Source of the DNA: Arthrobacter sp. NtRootA1
Lineage (GTDB): Bacteria; Actinomycetota; Actinomycetes; Actinomycetales; Micrococcaceae
Assembly (NCBI RefSeq): GCF_019976975.1
Contig: NZ_AP024630.1
Span: 5,146,001 to 5,210,000 of the forward strand
Direction: 5' to 3'
Length of the DNA: 64,000 nucleotides
Made by a program: the position numbers and the translations under genes. This document shows, piece after piece, positions 8,762 to 17,238 of the stretch; position 1 is the first letter of the stretch, and each line of letters begins with the position of its first letter. Below the pieces are notes generated by a model. It saw only the letters and a program-made list of their open reading frames with translations. It was not told the origin of the DNA and ran no database searches.

Positions 8762-10168
8762 ATGAAAGCCCTCACAGCAACACCCCGAAACGGAGACCTC
8801 GGCTTCTGGATGGCCGGACTCGCGGAAAACCGGCCAACGTACCCGCGTTTCGCAGGCGAGGGGACCGTGGACCTGGCAATCATTGGCGGTGGGTACACAG
8901 GCCTCTGGGCTGCCTACTTCGCCAAGAAGCTCGAGCCCTCACTGTCGGTGGCGGTTTTTGAGGCAGAACAGATCGGCTACGGAGCCTCCGGGCGAAACGG
9001 CGGCTGGCTGTCCGCCATGGTTCCCGGCAACCGGGCAACATTTGCCCGCGTATCCGAAGGCGGGCTGGACGCAAGCAGGGCCTTCCAGCAGGAGTTCATT
9101 GCCGGCGTCGACTCTGTCCTTGGCATTCTCCAGGCCGAGGGCATCGATGCGGACCAGCACAAGGGCGGCGCGCTGGTCGCCGCCCATACCAAGTCAGGGC
9201 TGGGAAGACTGGTCACCAGGCGCGACGCCGACCTGAAGTATGGCGTGACTGAACACGAGGTCCATCTGCTGGACCGGGACGAGTTCCAAAGCCGCGTCAA
9301 CATCTCCACCGTCCACGGAGGGCTCTTCTACAAGCACTGTGCCCGGATCCAGCCGGCCAAACTTGTCCACGGCCTCGCGGACACCCTGACGGCCATGGGG
9401 GTGAACATCTACGAACGCAGCCGGGTAGGCAGCATCGATGGCTCCACCCTCGCACTCGACCATGGGCGGGTGACCGCAAGCAAGACCTTCATCTGCACCG
9501 AAGGGTATTCGGGACAGCTGCTTGGCAAACGAACGCTGATACCGATCAACTCCTCGATGATTGTCACCAAACCGCTCTCTGACGACGCATGGCAACAGAT
9601 TGGATGGAACGGGCTGGAGTGCCTCAATGACTCCGCGCACACGTTCATCTACTCCCAACGCACAGCTGATGGCCGCATCGCCATTGGTGGTCGGGGACGG
9701 CCCTACCGCTACGGCTCCGGCACCGGAGGCACCGGCGCTACTGCCCAGTCAACGATCGATCTGATCTCTACCAAACTCCGTTCCTTCTTCCCTGGGATCC
9801 AGTTCGAAGTGGACCACGCCTGGTCCGGAGTCCTGGGCGTCACCCGTGACTGGAACGGGGGCGTCAATTGGGACCAGGCATCCGGAATCGGATCGTCCAC
9901 CGGCTATGCCGGACACGGTGTTACAGCCGCCTACGTGGGCGGGCGAACGCTCGCGGAACTGGCCTTCGAACGGGAAACGGAAAGGACCACGCTCCCCTGG
10001 GTTGGCTACCGCGCACGGAAATGGGAACCGGAACCCATTCGCTGGTTGGGTGTTCACGGCATGTACCGGCTTTTCGGTCTTGCTGATCAATGGGAAGAGC
10101 GCAAGGATTCAACCAAGACGTCCCTCCTGGCCAGATTCGGCAGCAGGCTCGCCGGACTGCACGAATAG
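8762..10168 (+). CDS. FAD-dependent amine oxidoreductase (DAO family, PuuB-like)
   Basis: A 468-aa flavoprotein. The Rossmann motif IIGGGYTGLWAAYF is about 40 residues in, followed by the family signature GYGASGRNGGWLSA seen in gamma-glutamylputrescine-type oxidases, and a C-terminal GIGSSTGYAGHGVTAAY block closing the FAD site. The start at 8762 (MKALTATP) follows the SDR gene closely; the reading frame stays open further upstream only by overlapping that gene. It likely oxidises a secondary or primary amine to an imine, which the upstream RidA protein could hydrolyse. Confidence 0.85.
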   Translation: MKALTATPRNGDLGFWMAGLAENRPTYPRFAGEGTVDLAIIGGGYTGLWAAYFAKKLEPSLSVAVFEAEQIGYGASGRNGGWLSAMVPGNRATFARVSEGGLDASRAFQQEFIAGVDSVLGILQAEGIDADQHKGGALVAAHTKSGLGRLVTRRDADLKYGVTEHEVHLLDRDEFQSRVNISTVHGGLFYKHCARIQPAKLVHGLADTLTAMGVNIYERSRVGSIDGSTLALDHGRVTASKTFICTEGYSGQLLGKRTLIPINSSMIVTKPLSDDAWQQIGWNGLECLNDSAHTFIYSQRTADGRIAIGGRGRPYRYGSGTGGTGATAQSTIDLISTKLRSFFPGIQFEVDHAWSGVLGVTRDWNGGVNWDQASGIGSSTGYAGHGVTAAYVGGRTLAELAFERETERTTLPWVGYRARKWEPEPIRWLGVHGMYRLFGLADQWEERKDSTKTSLLARFGSRLAGLHE

Positions 10169-10214
10169 GGCACCATGCAAAAACCTTCATTTGAAACGCC
10201 CGCGGAGGTACACC

Positions 10215-11126
10215 ATGAAGACCAAAAACAAGATCCAGGCTGTAGCCGCTGGGTTTGCAATGCTGCTGGCCCTCACCGGCTGTGGCGGGACAACAAGCAC
10301 CGCCCCAACAGATCCGAAAACGGCCGACATCTCCGAGGGCGTCCAGCCTGACGAAAAGGCCGTGAGCCTGTTGCCAGCTTCCTACAAGGACAAGGGCGAA
10401 CTGACAGTCGCGATGGACCTGCACTACCCGCCGACGACGTTCCTCGCTGAAGACAACTCGACGCCGATCGGCCTGAACCCGGACATCGCCCGCCTCGTGG
10501 CAAAGAAGCTCGGCCTGAAGCTGAAGTTCGAAAACACCGTCTTCGACACGATCATTCCTGGCATTGACGGGGGCCGCTATGACTTTACGGTCACCACCAT
10601 GGCACCGACGCCGGAGCGGCTGAAGGTCCTGGACATGATCGACTACTTCAAGGCCGGCAACTCAGTGGCCGTGGCCGCGGGTAATCCTTTGAAGCTCACC
10701 AACGAAACCCTGTGCGGCAAGAATATCGCCGTCACAGCCGGCTCCACAGGTCAACTCAAGCGCCTCCCTGCCCTTTCGGAGCAGACCTGCACCTCCAAGG
10801 GACAGCCCGCGATCAATGCCGTGACCCTGCCCAACGTCCAGGAGGCCCTGACACAGCTGGCGTCCAAGCGGGTCGATGGCATCCTCTATGACACAACCTC
10901 CCTCGCCTGGGCCGAGAAGCAGCAGCCCAAATCGTTCACCATCCTGACTCCGCAGGTCAACGTTGGCTCCAGCGACCTCACCGCTATCGGCCTGAAGAAG
11001 GGCTCTCCCCTGACCCCCGCTCTCCAGGCCGCCACCCAGTCCGTCCTGAACAGCCCGGAGTACAAGAAGTCCCTCTCGAATTGGGGCCTCGAATCCGGTG
11101 CCATCACCGATGCCAAGCTCAACTAG
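10215..11126 (+). CDS. ABC transporter substrate-binding lipoprotein, family 3, copy 2
   Basis: A 303-aa family 3 binding protein with lipobox LTGC (Cys23) and the same body as the protein at 3341-4267: GELTVAMDL, PTTFLAEDNSTPIG, ARLVAKKLGLKLKFENT, DTIIPGIDGGRYDFT, ERLKVLDMI and the C-terminal SPEYKKSL block. GGAGGTACACC precedes the ATG at 10215. As with copy 1, no permease or ATPase gene is adjacent. Differences cluster around the signal region and the central loop, so the two may bind related but different ligands or serve one shared permease. Confidence 0.88.
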   Translation: MKTKNKIQAVAAGFAMLLALTGCGGTTSTAPTDPKTADISEGVQPDEKAVSLLPASYKDKGELTVAMDLHYPPTTFLAEDNSTPIGLNPDIARLVAKKLGLKLKFENTVFDTIIPGIDGGRYDFTVTTMAPTPERLKVLDMIDYFKAGNSVAVAAGNPLKLTNETLCGKNIAVTAGSTGQLKRLPALSEQTCTSKGQPAINAVTLPNVQEALTQLASKRVDGILYDTTSLAWAEKQQPKSFTILTPQVNVGSSDLTAIGLKKGSPLTPALQAATQSVLNSPEYKKSLSNWGLESGAITDAKLN

Positions 11127-11235
11127 GAGACGTTCTCCCCTCATGCAAACCCTTAATCACAGAAGCATGGGCTTTGTCCGCGAAACAGCCGACAGCCTGC
11201 TGTTCATGAATGCAGATTCCGAGGTGCTCTGAGCC

Positions 11236-12369
11236 ATGGACGGAAAACTGGCCGTCATCGGCCTGGGCAGCATCGGAAGCATGGCACTCTGGCAGGCCTC
11301 GCGTCTTTCCGATTCCGTGGTCGGTTTCGAAGCACACACCCCGGCCCATGGACGCAGCGCCGTAGGCGGGGACACCCGGCTGTTCCGCATGATCTACCGC
11401 GGCAGCCCCGCGCAATATCCCATCCTGGAGCGCTCACGGGATCTCTGGGCGGAACTCGAGGCAGAAACGGGACAGGACATCCTCACCCGCTGTGGCGGAC
11501 TCTCCATGGGCACCACCGATGGGCCATACCTCCGCAGCATTCTGGAGACTGCCCGGATCAATGGGGCTGCCCACCAGATCCTGAGCCGTGAGGAAATGGC
11601 CGAACGTTACCCTCAGCACAACCTCCGTGCTGACGACTCCGCGGTGTTCGACCCCAACGCCGGCGTCCTGCGGACTGACCGGGCAGTAACGGCAGCCGTT
11701 GCCGCTGCACAAGCGAACGGGGCAACAGTCCTTGGCAACACTCCTGTTACCAGCATCCGGGAAACCAACGACGGCGTTGTCCTCACCTCCGGAGACACCT
11801 CCTGGACCTTCGAGAACGTCATCGTCGCCTCAGGGGGTTGGTCCCGGCGTCTCATGCCTGATTACCTGAAGCCACACACCGAAACGCGCAGGGTTTTCCT
11901 GAGCTGGTTCGTTGCCCGCGACGCAGCGCAGTTCACCCCGGAGAAGTTCCCCACATTCAACCGGATGTACGAGGACCGCTCCATGTACGGGGCACCCGCC
12001 GTGGACGGCGTTACAGTCAAAGCCACCCTGGACGGCCGGGGCACCGTGACAACGGACCCCGATGCTTTCCCCAGGGAACTCTCAGCAGCCGAAATTGCCG
12101 ACACTTTGGGAACCGTCACCGAATTCCTGCCCGGCCTGGTTCCCAGCATCGTCCGCTCGGACGCCTTCCCGGATCTCTACACCGAGGACCGCAATCCGTT
12201 GTTGGGCTGGTTCGGCGGGTCCAGCAGGATCTACTGCGCCACAGGCTTCTCCGGAGGCGGATTCAAAAATGCCACTGGCTTTGGTCACATCGCCGCGTAC
12301 GAGGCGCTCGGCAAACAGTCGCTCGACGGCTTGGAATTCGTTCGCCCCGAACGGTTCAGGACGAGCTAG
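11236..12369 (+). CDS. FAD-dependent oxidoreductase, sarcosine oxidase/N-methyl amino acid oxidase (MTOX) family
   Basis: A 377-aa protein with the FAD motif VIGLGSIGSMALWQ at the N-terminus, the family block GGDTRLFRMIYRGSP, and a C-terminal ATGFSGGGFKNATGFG. Monomeric sarcosine oxidases bind FAD covalently through the Cys of a CxYT motif; here the aligned string reads DLYTEDRNP, with Asp where the Cys is expected, so the flavin is probably not covalently attached at that site. It is the last enzyme before the GntR regulator and likely deaminates or demethylates an amine intermediate. Confidence 0.83.
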   Translation: MDGKLAVIGLGSIGSMALWQASRLSDSVVGFEAHTPAHGRSAVGGDTRLFRMIYRGSPAQYPILERSRDLWAELEAETGQDILTRCGGLSMGTTDGPYLRSILETARINGAAHQILSREEMAERYPQHNLRADDSAVFDPNAGVLRTDRAVTAAVAAAQANGATVLGNTPVTSIRETNDGVVLTSGDTSWTFENVIVASGGWSRRLMPDYLKPHTETRRVFLSWFVARDAAQFTPEKFPTFNRMYEDRSMYGAPAVDGVTVKATLDGRGTVTTDPDAFPRELSAAEIADTLGTVTEFLPGLVPSIVRSDAFPDLYTEDRNPLLGWFGGSSRIYCATGFSGGGFKNATGFGHIAAYEALGKQSLDGLEFVRPERFRTS

Positions 12370-12374
12370 CCCGG

Positions 12375-12393
12375 TATAATCGACAATCGACAA
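12375..12393 (+). promoter_or_regulatory. Promoter -10 with overlapping GntR operator (autoregulation)
   Basis: A perfect TATAAT (12375-12380) overlaps by one base the motif TCGACAATCGACAA (12380-12393), 12 nt before the ATG of the GntR regulator. The same motif occurs three times at 5474-5551. Placement over the likely transcription start is typical of autorepression. No good -35 hexamer was found. Confidence 0.55.
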
Positions 12394-12405
12394 GGGAGGC
12401 GGAAC

Positions 12406-13083
12406 ATGGACCGCAAGTTCACGTGGCAGGAACAGCGGACGACGACGCCGGATGGTGTCTACCGCGTGCTCCGCACCGCCATCCTGAACGGAACTGTGCC
12501 TCCCGGGGAACAACTGCGCGAGACACATATCGCCGCCGACCTCGGTATCAGCCGATCCCCGCTACGTGAGGCGCTGACAAAGCTCGAGGAAGAAGGGCTA
12601 GTGGTAAAGGTCCCCTTCCGGGGATCCTTCGTCGTAGAAGTCAGCGCCCGTGACGTCGCAGAAATCGCGTCGGTCCGCGTACTCGTCGAGCCCTATGCTG
12701 CCGAGCTCTCAGCCCCCACGCTGCGGGGTCCCGAGCGGCTCCGTCTCAAGCAGACCATCGAGGAACTGTACCGGGCCACCGACACCAATGACATCCCAGC
12801 CAGCATTGACGCCCACCTTCGTTTCCACAGGCTCTTCTACGAATTTTCGGGGAACACCGCCCTGCACAACATGTGGAACGGGTGGGAGAACAAGTTGCGT
12901 CTCTACCTGGCGGTCGATCACCGTACCTATAGCGACCTGCACGAGATCGCTGTTGAGCACGAGAAATTGGCTGAGCTAGCTCTGGCCGGAGACTTCGATG
13001 CCTTCCGCCAGGAAATGGTCAGTCAATTCCAGAATGCTCTCCACGAAGAACCTTTACAGCAGAAAAGCCCACAGCAGACGTAA
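12406..13083 (+). CDS. GntR-family transcriptional regulator, FCD subfamily
   Basis: A 225-aa regulator. The N-terminal winged helix (about 12-75) contains the GntR signature LREALTKLEEEGLVVKVPFRGSFV. The rest is an all-helical FCD effector domain with metal-ligand-like DAHLRFHRLFYEFSGN and a late DHRTY/EHEKL pair of His blocks. Such proteins normally repress catabolic operons and are released by a carboxylate or amino-acid effector. The TCGACAATCGAC motif at its own promoter and at 5474-5551 suggests it controls the operon starting at 5581. Confidence 0.88.
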   Translation: MDRKFTWQEQRTTTPDGVYRVLRTAILNGTVPPGEQLRETHIAADLGISRSPLREALTKLEEEGLVVKVPFRGSFVVEVSARDVAEIASVRVLVEPYAAELSAPTLRGPERLRLKQTIEELYRATDTNDIPASIDAHLRFHRLFYEFSGNTALHNMWNGWENKLRLYLAVDHRTYSDLHEIAVEHEKLAELALAGDFDAFRQEMVSQFQNALHEEPLQQKSPQQT

Positions 13084-13117
13084 ACCGGCTTTCCGCGAGG
13101 CTGGCTCGGGCCCTGCC

Positions 13118-13318
13118 TTAGTCCACGAACTCCGACTGCGTCTCAATGAAGTCCCAATCCTGCACCGTCAGCACCCCACTGACTTTGTCTGGATGAGGGC
13201 CCCCAGCCTCGGCAATGTGCTGCAGGACCTGTAACGGAAGTTCCTCGGCACGCAGGTTTTCGCGTAGCCACTCCTTGCTGTCCATGTGCAAGTCCAGCCA
13301 CCACATGAAGATTTCCAT
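13118..13318 (-). CDS. Small hypothetical protein (66 aa)
   Basis: A 66-aa acidic protein beginning MEIFMWWLDLHMDSKEWL and ending DWDFIETQSEFVD. I do not recognise a family. A strong ribosome site (GAGGAGAGG on the minus strand, 9 nt upstream) and biased amino-acid use support it as a real gene. It is convergent with the GntR gene and divergent from the CHAT gene, whose reading frame would overlap it if extended upstream. No signal peptide or membrane segment is seen. Confidence 0.6.
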   Translation of the reverse strand: MEIFMWWLDLHMDSKEWLRENLRAEELPLQVLQHIAEAGGPHPDKVSGVLTVQDWDFIETQSEFVD

Positions 13319-13516
13319 CGCAGACCACCTCTCCTCGGATTAACCGTAGGCCGGGGCCGGGTCGTCTACAAGGGCCGCCACTCTGCAGATGTGGCTCCAC
13401 GAGCGCAGGGCTATCAGGGTCTTGTGGGGAGCCGGGCTGAGGGCCAATCTGTACGTAGGGATATCCGGCGTGCTCTTGACCCAGACTCCGGATGCCCCTC
13501 GCACAAGGGATCCGCG

Positions 13517-16078
13517 ATGGACTGTGACATCGAGCTGGAGATCGATACCGGCTCTGCACGCGGCGAATACACGGTGCACGTGGTCCGTGCTCCGGCGGGA
13601 GGCCACGCTTCGGGGATGTTCACCTTGGACGTTGACGGCATCCTGGACCGGCTGCCCCAACTTGAAGCGACCGTTCTTGCCTCCGCGGTGGCGGCCCGCC
13701 GCACCATGCCCGTGGCCGAGATGGCAGTCCGCGAAGTTGGCCAGCAGTTGTTCCAGGCCTTGTTCACCCGCGAGGTCTACGGCACGTACCGGGCCAGCCT
13801 GGGCGCGGCCCAACACGCAGGCCAGCAACTGCGTGTGGTCTTGCGCCTTGCCGCCCCGGAATTGGCTACCATGCCGTGGGAGACCCTCTTCGATCCCGAA
13901 ACCGAGACGTACCTCTGCCAAACAGAACCCCTGTTGCGGCACATCCCTGCCCCCGACTACAACCAGAACCCGCTGGACGTGTCTCCTCCCCTGCGCATCC
14001 TCGGCATTGTTGCCTCACCTCGGGACCTCCCCAAGCTGGACGTCGACGCCGAAAAGGACCACTTAAGTAGGGCGCTGGCGGGACCCGTTGCCGAGGGACG
14101 CGTGGAACTTGTCTGGTCCAGGAGCGGAACCTGGGATGACGTGCAATCCATGTTGCTTGCCGGTCCATGGCACGTAGTCCACTTTGTGGGCCACGGCGAC
14201 TACGATTCCCGCACAGACGAAGGCAGGATCGCCCTCGTCGGGCCAGACGGCAGGGCGGCAATGGTCCGCGCCGTGCGGCTCATGGCATTGCTGAGTGTTG
14301 CCGCTCCACGTCCGCGGCTGGTTGTGCTGAACTCGTGTTCCTCCGGGGAGATGAGCCAATCCGACCTCTTCTCCGGCACCGCGTCCTCCCTGGTCAGGAG
14401 CGGGATTGGCGCTGTCGCCGCAATGCAATTCGCCATCAGTGACTCCGCTGCCATCGCCTTCGCCCACGGCTTCTACGCCGCGATCGCCAACGGTCGAACG
14501 GTGGACGAGGCAGCACGTGTCGGCCGGATCTCGGTCATGGCCAGCCCGGACGGCACACTCGAATGGGTCACCCCCGCCCTCTACGTCCGGGGCGGCTCCA
14601 CTCAACTCTTTACGCTGCGCGGCACGCCACGCGCAGCGGCTTCGGAAGCACGTTCGACGTCGGCGCCCACCTCGAGCGGGCAAGCCGGCCAAGCCGCTGT
14701 CCAGACGCCGGCGCCCACCCCCGGCTGGCAAGCGTCAGTCCCGCTGCAGGCCCCGGCAAGCTCCGGCACAGGGAGCTCCGGTACGAAAGACGACGCTACC
14801 GCGAAGGCGGCACAAACCAACGCCGACCAGGCCATGAAGCGAGCCCAATTGCGTGCTCTTTATGTCCAGGCGTCCGCGGAGTTAAGGGCACGGCGTTTCG
14901 AGCAAGCCGTTGAATTGTTCGATGACCTCCTGACGTTGGAGCCCGGCTACCGCGACGCCACGGCGCTAAGGGAGAGCGCACAGCACCGGCTGGACATGTC
15001 CCGCATATACCGTGAGGCCCTCGCCGCTGAAGAGGCCGGAGATTGGCTGGCAGCGGCGGACGGCTTTGCCCTGGTTCAGGAAGATCGGGAGTTCCCCGAG
15101 GCAGCACGCCGCCGTCAGGACTGCGAGCGCCGTCAACGTATCTCCGACCTCCAGGGCGAACTCCGCTACCACTCGTCTTTGGGCTCATGGGGAGCCGTGG
15201 TTGATGTTTCAGCCGAACTTGCGACGCTAGACCCGAACGCGGCCGACCCAGACGGACTTGCGAGCGCTGCAAGGGCTGAGATCGAGAAGGCGAAACCACC
15301 AGAACCGGAGCCTGCAAAGCAGCCTTCCCCCGACAGGGAGCCACAGGGCTCGTACACCGCAGCGGACCTGCATCCGGAGCCCCGGCGGGCAACGGCAACC
15401 CCCGCAGCGCAGAGACCGGCAGCCACCCAGGTTCCTGCGTCGGGGACTCCATCCGCGAAACCGCCGCAACCAGCACTTGCCTGGACACCGCTCGCGTGGG
15501 GTGGCGCCGCGCTGGCACTGGCAGGGCTGCTGGGCACGTTCATTGTGGTGTTCTTCATGTGGTTCGACGAGAACTATTGGCAGGACAACGGCGGTGACAT
15601 CGTGCTCCGGATCCTGTACGGCCTGCTGGCACCCCTCGGTTATCTGCTGCTTATGGTCGCCGGGCTGCCTGAGCGGACCCTACAAGCGCGTCTTGCGATG
15701 ACCGGCGTCGTGCTTTCCGCCGCGATCTTTGGGCTCGCGGGCTTGAACTACACGGTGGAAGTGACCGCCGTCGTGGCCAGTTTTATCCTTGCCGCCTTCG
15801 GACTTTGGGCGGGCATCCTGGCTCTGAAGGACCCGGCGAGGCGAACGTTTGCGTGGCTCCTCCTGCTGCCCACGGTGTTGCAACCGATCATCTGGATCCA
15901 AGGGAAAGGCGTGTTCATGGAGAGCTGGTACATGTCGCAGGCGCTGCCGTTGCTGCTGCATCTGATGCTTCTTTGCGCGGTGGGCGTGGTGTTCGTCGTG
16001 ATGGCACGGCGGCTCCGCACCGTCCCTGCAGCGGGACCTGAAGCGGGGCCTGCTGCTAACGCGGGAACCTCGCCATGA
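13517..16078 (+). CDS. Membrane-anchored CHAT (caspase-like) domain protein with TPR-like middle region
   Basis: An 853-aa multidomain protein. Residues about 100-365 form a CHAT peptidase domain: VVHFVGHGDYD supplies catalytic His226 and LVVLNSCSSGEM supplies catalytic Cys274, followed by SLVRSGIGAVAAMQ and a conserved FYAAIANG helix. A low-complexity linker (370-435) leads to helical TPR-like repeats (about 437-590), then a Pro/Ala-rich linker and six predicted membrane helices (about 656-830). The start at 13517 is chosen because the upstream frame would overlap the 66-aa gene. It overlaps the next gene by 4 nt. CHAT proteases act as cleavage effectors in bacterial conflict systems; the membrane anchor suggests a membrane-localised sensor or effector. 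The target is unknown. Confidence 0.82.
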   Translation: MDCDIELEIDTGSARGEYTVHVVRAPAGGHASGMFTLDVDGILDRLPQLEATVLASAVAARRTMPVAEMAVREVGQQLFQALFTREVYGTYRASLGAAQHAGQQLRVVLRLAAPELATMPWETLFDPETETYLCQTEPLLRHIPAPDYNQNPLDVSPPLRILGIVASPRDLPKLDVDAEKDHLSRALAGPVAEGRVELVWSRSGTWDDVQSMLLAGPWHVVHFVGHGDYDSRTDEGRIALVGPDGRAAMVRAVRLMALLSVAAPRPRLVVLNSCSSGEMSQSDLFSGTASSLVRSGIGAVAAMQFAISDSAAIAFAHGFYAAIANGRTVDEAARVGRISVMASPDGTLEWVTPALYVRGGSTQLFTLRGTPRAAASEARSTSAPTSSGQAGQAAVQTPAPTPGWQASVPLQAPASSGTGSSGTKDDATAKAAQTNADQAMKRAQLRALYVQASAELRARRFEQAVELFDDLLTLEPGYRDATALRESAQHRLDMSRIYREALAAEEAGDWLAAADGFALVQEDREFPEAARRRQDCERRQRISDLQGELRYHSSLGSWGAVVDVSAELATLDPNAADPDGLASAARAEIEKAKPPEPEPAKQPSPDREPQGSYTAADLHPEPRRATATPAAQRPAATQVPASGTPSAKPPQPALAWTPLAWGGAALALAGLLGTFIVVFFMWFDENYWQDNGGDIVLRILYGLLAPLGYLLLMVAGLPERTLQARLAMTGVVLSAAIFGLAGLNYTVEVTAVVASFILAAFGLWAGILALKDPARRTFAWLLLLPTVLQPIIWIQGKGVFMESWYMSQALPLLLHLMLLCAVGVVFVVMARRLRTVPAAGPEAGPAANAGTSP

Positions 16079-16416
16079 GCCGGCTGGTTGAGTTCACCAC
16101 CGACGACGGCGGCACTGTGGTTGTGGAGGTCGCGAGCACAGCCGGGAGTATCGTGACCCGGGGTGGCGATCACGCAGGGGATTATTCCGGCGTCTTCGCG
16201 AGGGCCCAGCAGACTTTCCAGCGGGCCTTGGAGCATGTCCGGCCCGCAGTCCAGGGCGTGATCGATGAGCTATTGAGCCTTGAGAACCGGCCCGACGAGG
16301 TCAGCGTGGAATTCGGCATAGACCTCCATGCCGAGGCCGGGGCTTTCATTGCATCGGCCAGCACTGCGTCCAACTTCAAGGTGCGGCTGACCTGGAACAA
16401 ACCGAGCGAGCCCTGA
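16075..16416 (+). CDS. CU044_2847-family protein (trypsin-co-occurring domain 1, Trypco1-like)
   Basis: A 113-aa protein consisting of one small domain: an N-terminal beta region VEFTTDDGGTVVVEV, a helical middle (FQRALEHVRPAVQGVIDELLSL), and the characteristic PDEVSVEFGIDLHAEAGAFIA block ending in FKVRLTW. This pattern matches the CU044_2847 family, whose members sit next to trypsin-like or CHAT peptidases and NTPases in predicted conflict systems. Its ATG lies within the ATGA overlap with the CHAT gene, so the two are translationally coupled. It may regulate the CHAT peptidase or be its substrate. Confidence 0.78.
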   Translation: MSRLVEFTTDDGGTVVVEVASTAGSIVTRGGDHAGDYSGVFARAQQTFQRALEHVRPAVQGVIDELLSLENRPDEVSVEFGIDLHAEAGAFIASASTASNFKVRLTWNKPSEP

Positions 16417-16466
16417 AGGGCGCCAAACAGCCTGTTCAAGGACACCTCGCGGCGCAACAATAGGGT

Positions 16467-16973
16467 ATGGCTGCGGAGAATTTCAGCGGACGGATTCCTT
16501 TGGTTGTCGGCGTCTTGCCCGACCAGCATGTGGAGGTGCTGCAAACGGCCCGGACGCTGGCGGAGCAACTCGGGGTGCCCCTGGTTTGCGCGTACGTGGA
16601 CGAGGCCAGCTACCTCGTGGAATGGGACCCGGCGCGCGAGACACACCGGATGTCGCTTCATCCGGAGAAGGATGACGAGGATGTCGCAGCTGTACGAAGT
16701 GATCTGGGCAAGCTCATTGGCGACGCCATGGATGGTGGCTCGGCGGATTGGACTCTGCGGTTGCTGGCTGGAGATCCCGCGCGCGCCTTGGGCCGACTCG
16801 CCGAGGACATCCATGCCTCGATGATCATTGTCGGCACGCCGGAGCCTGGCCTAGGACATCGCATTTCCGAGGCTTTGAACGGCTCTGTGGCGGCGTGGCT
16901 GAGCCACCACCAACGCCGGCCCGTGCTGATCGTGCCGCAGAAAAAGCCGCAGGAAGCTGCCCGTAAAAACTAA
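16467..16973 (+). CDS. Universal stress protein (UspA) family
   Basis: A 168-aa single UspA domain. The first strand is IPLVVGVLPDQH, and the C-terminal ATP-type loop reads IVGTPEPGLGHRISEALNGSVAAWLSHHQRRPVLIVP, close to the G-x2-G-x9-G(S/T) pattern. It starts 50 nt after the Trypco1-like gene on the same strand and ends in front of a strong stem-loop at 17066, so it may be transcribed with the CHAT pair, though this is not certain. Confidence 0.85.
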   Translation: MAAENFSGRIPLVVGVLPDQHVEVLQTARTLAEQLGVPLVCAYVDEASYLVEWDPARETHRMSLHPEKDDEDVAAVRSDLGKLIGDAMDGGSADWTLRLLAGDPARALGRLAEDIHASMIIVGTPEPGLGHRISEALNGSVAAWLSHHQRRPVLIVPQKKPQEAARKN

Positions 16974-17065
16974 AGCGAAAGTACTTATTCGAGGTGGTGG
17001 CAATGCCGTCCCGCCCAACGTAGAGTGATTACTGCAGGACGGCGAAAGCACCTGCTCAAAGACCG

Positions 17066-17112
17066 CTCCGGAGTGCGTATCCCCCAATAACGCACTCCGG
17101 AGCTCTTTGTTT
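17066..17112 (+). terminator. Rho-independent terminator after the Usp gene
   Basis: Perfect 13-bp arms CTCCGGAGTGCGT (17066-17078) and ACGCACTCCGGAG (17090-17102), an 11-base loop and a following CTCTTTGTTTAA. It ends transcription from the CHAT/Usp side. Confidence 0.75.
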
Positions 17113-17137
17113 AACCGGCGCTGGACTCCGCAGCACT

Positions 17138-17237
17138 GTAGCTTCCCGACCCTCTTTGGCACGCAAACAGTCCCGACACGCCGTCTCTCTCGGCATGTCG
17201 GGACCGCTTTGCTTTCAAAGTAGGTCGTGAAGCTACG
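17138..17237. repeat. Palindromic repeat element, copy A (about 100 bp)
   Basis: Outer arms GTAGCTTCCCGACCCTCTTTG (17138) and CAAAGTAGGTCGTGAAGCTAC (to 17237) are imperfect inverted repeats. The core is a near-perfect stem TCCCGACACGCCG/CGGCATGTCGGGA (17171-17203). Architecture and the core CCGACACGCCG match the elements at 25057 and 25868. It ends one base after the gntP stop codon and probably also serves as that operon's terminator. Confidence 0.6.
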
Positions 17238-17238
17238 C

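Noticed and set aside
75..13083. Region 1 considered as an integrated mobile element
   Set aside because: No integrase, transposase, tRNA end or flanking direct repeat seen; codon use resembles the rest of the window.
13286..13516. Upstream extension of the CHAT reading frame
   Set aside because: It overlaps the small minus-strand gene and its ribosome site, and the extra residues look non-coding.
17138..17237. Palindromic element considered as a tRNA or structured RNA
   Set aside because: No anticodon arm or T-loop sequence; it matches the two other palindromic repeat copies instead.
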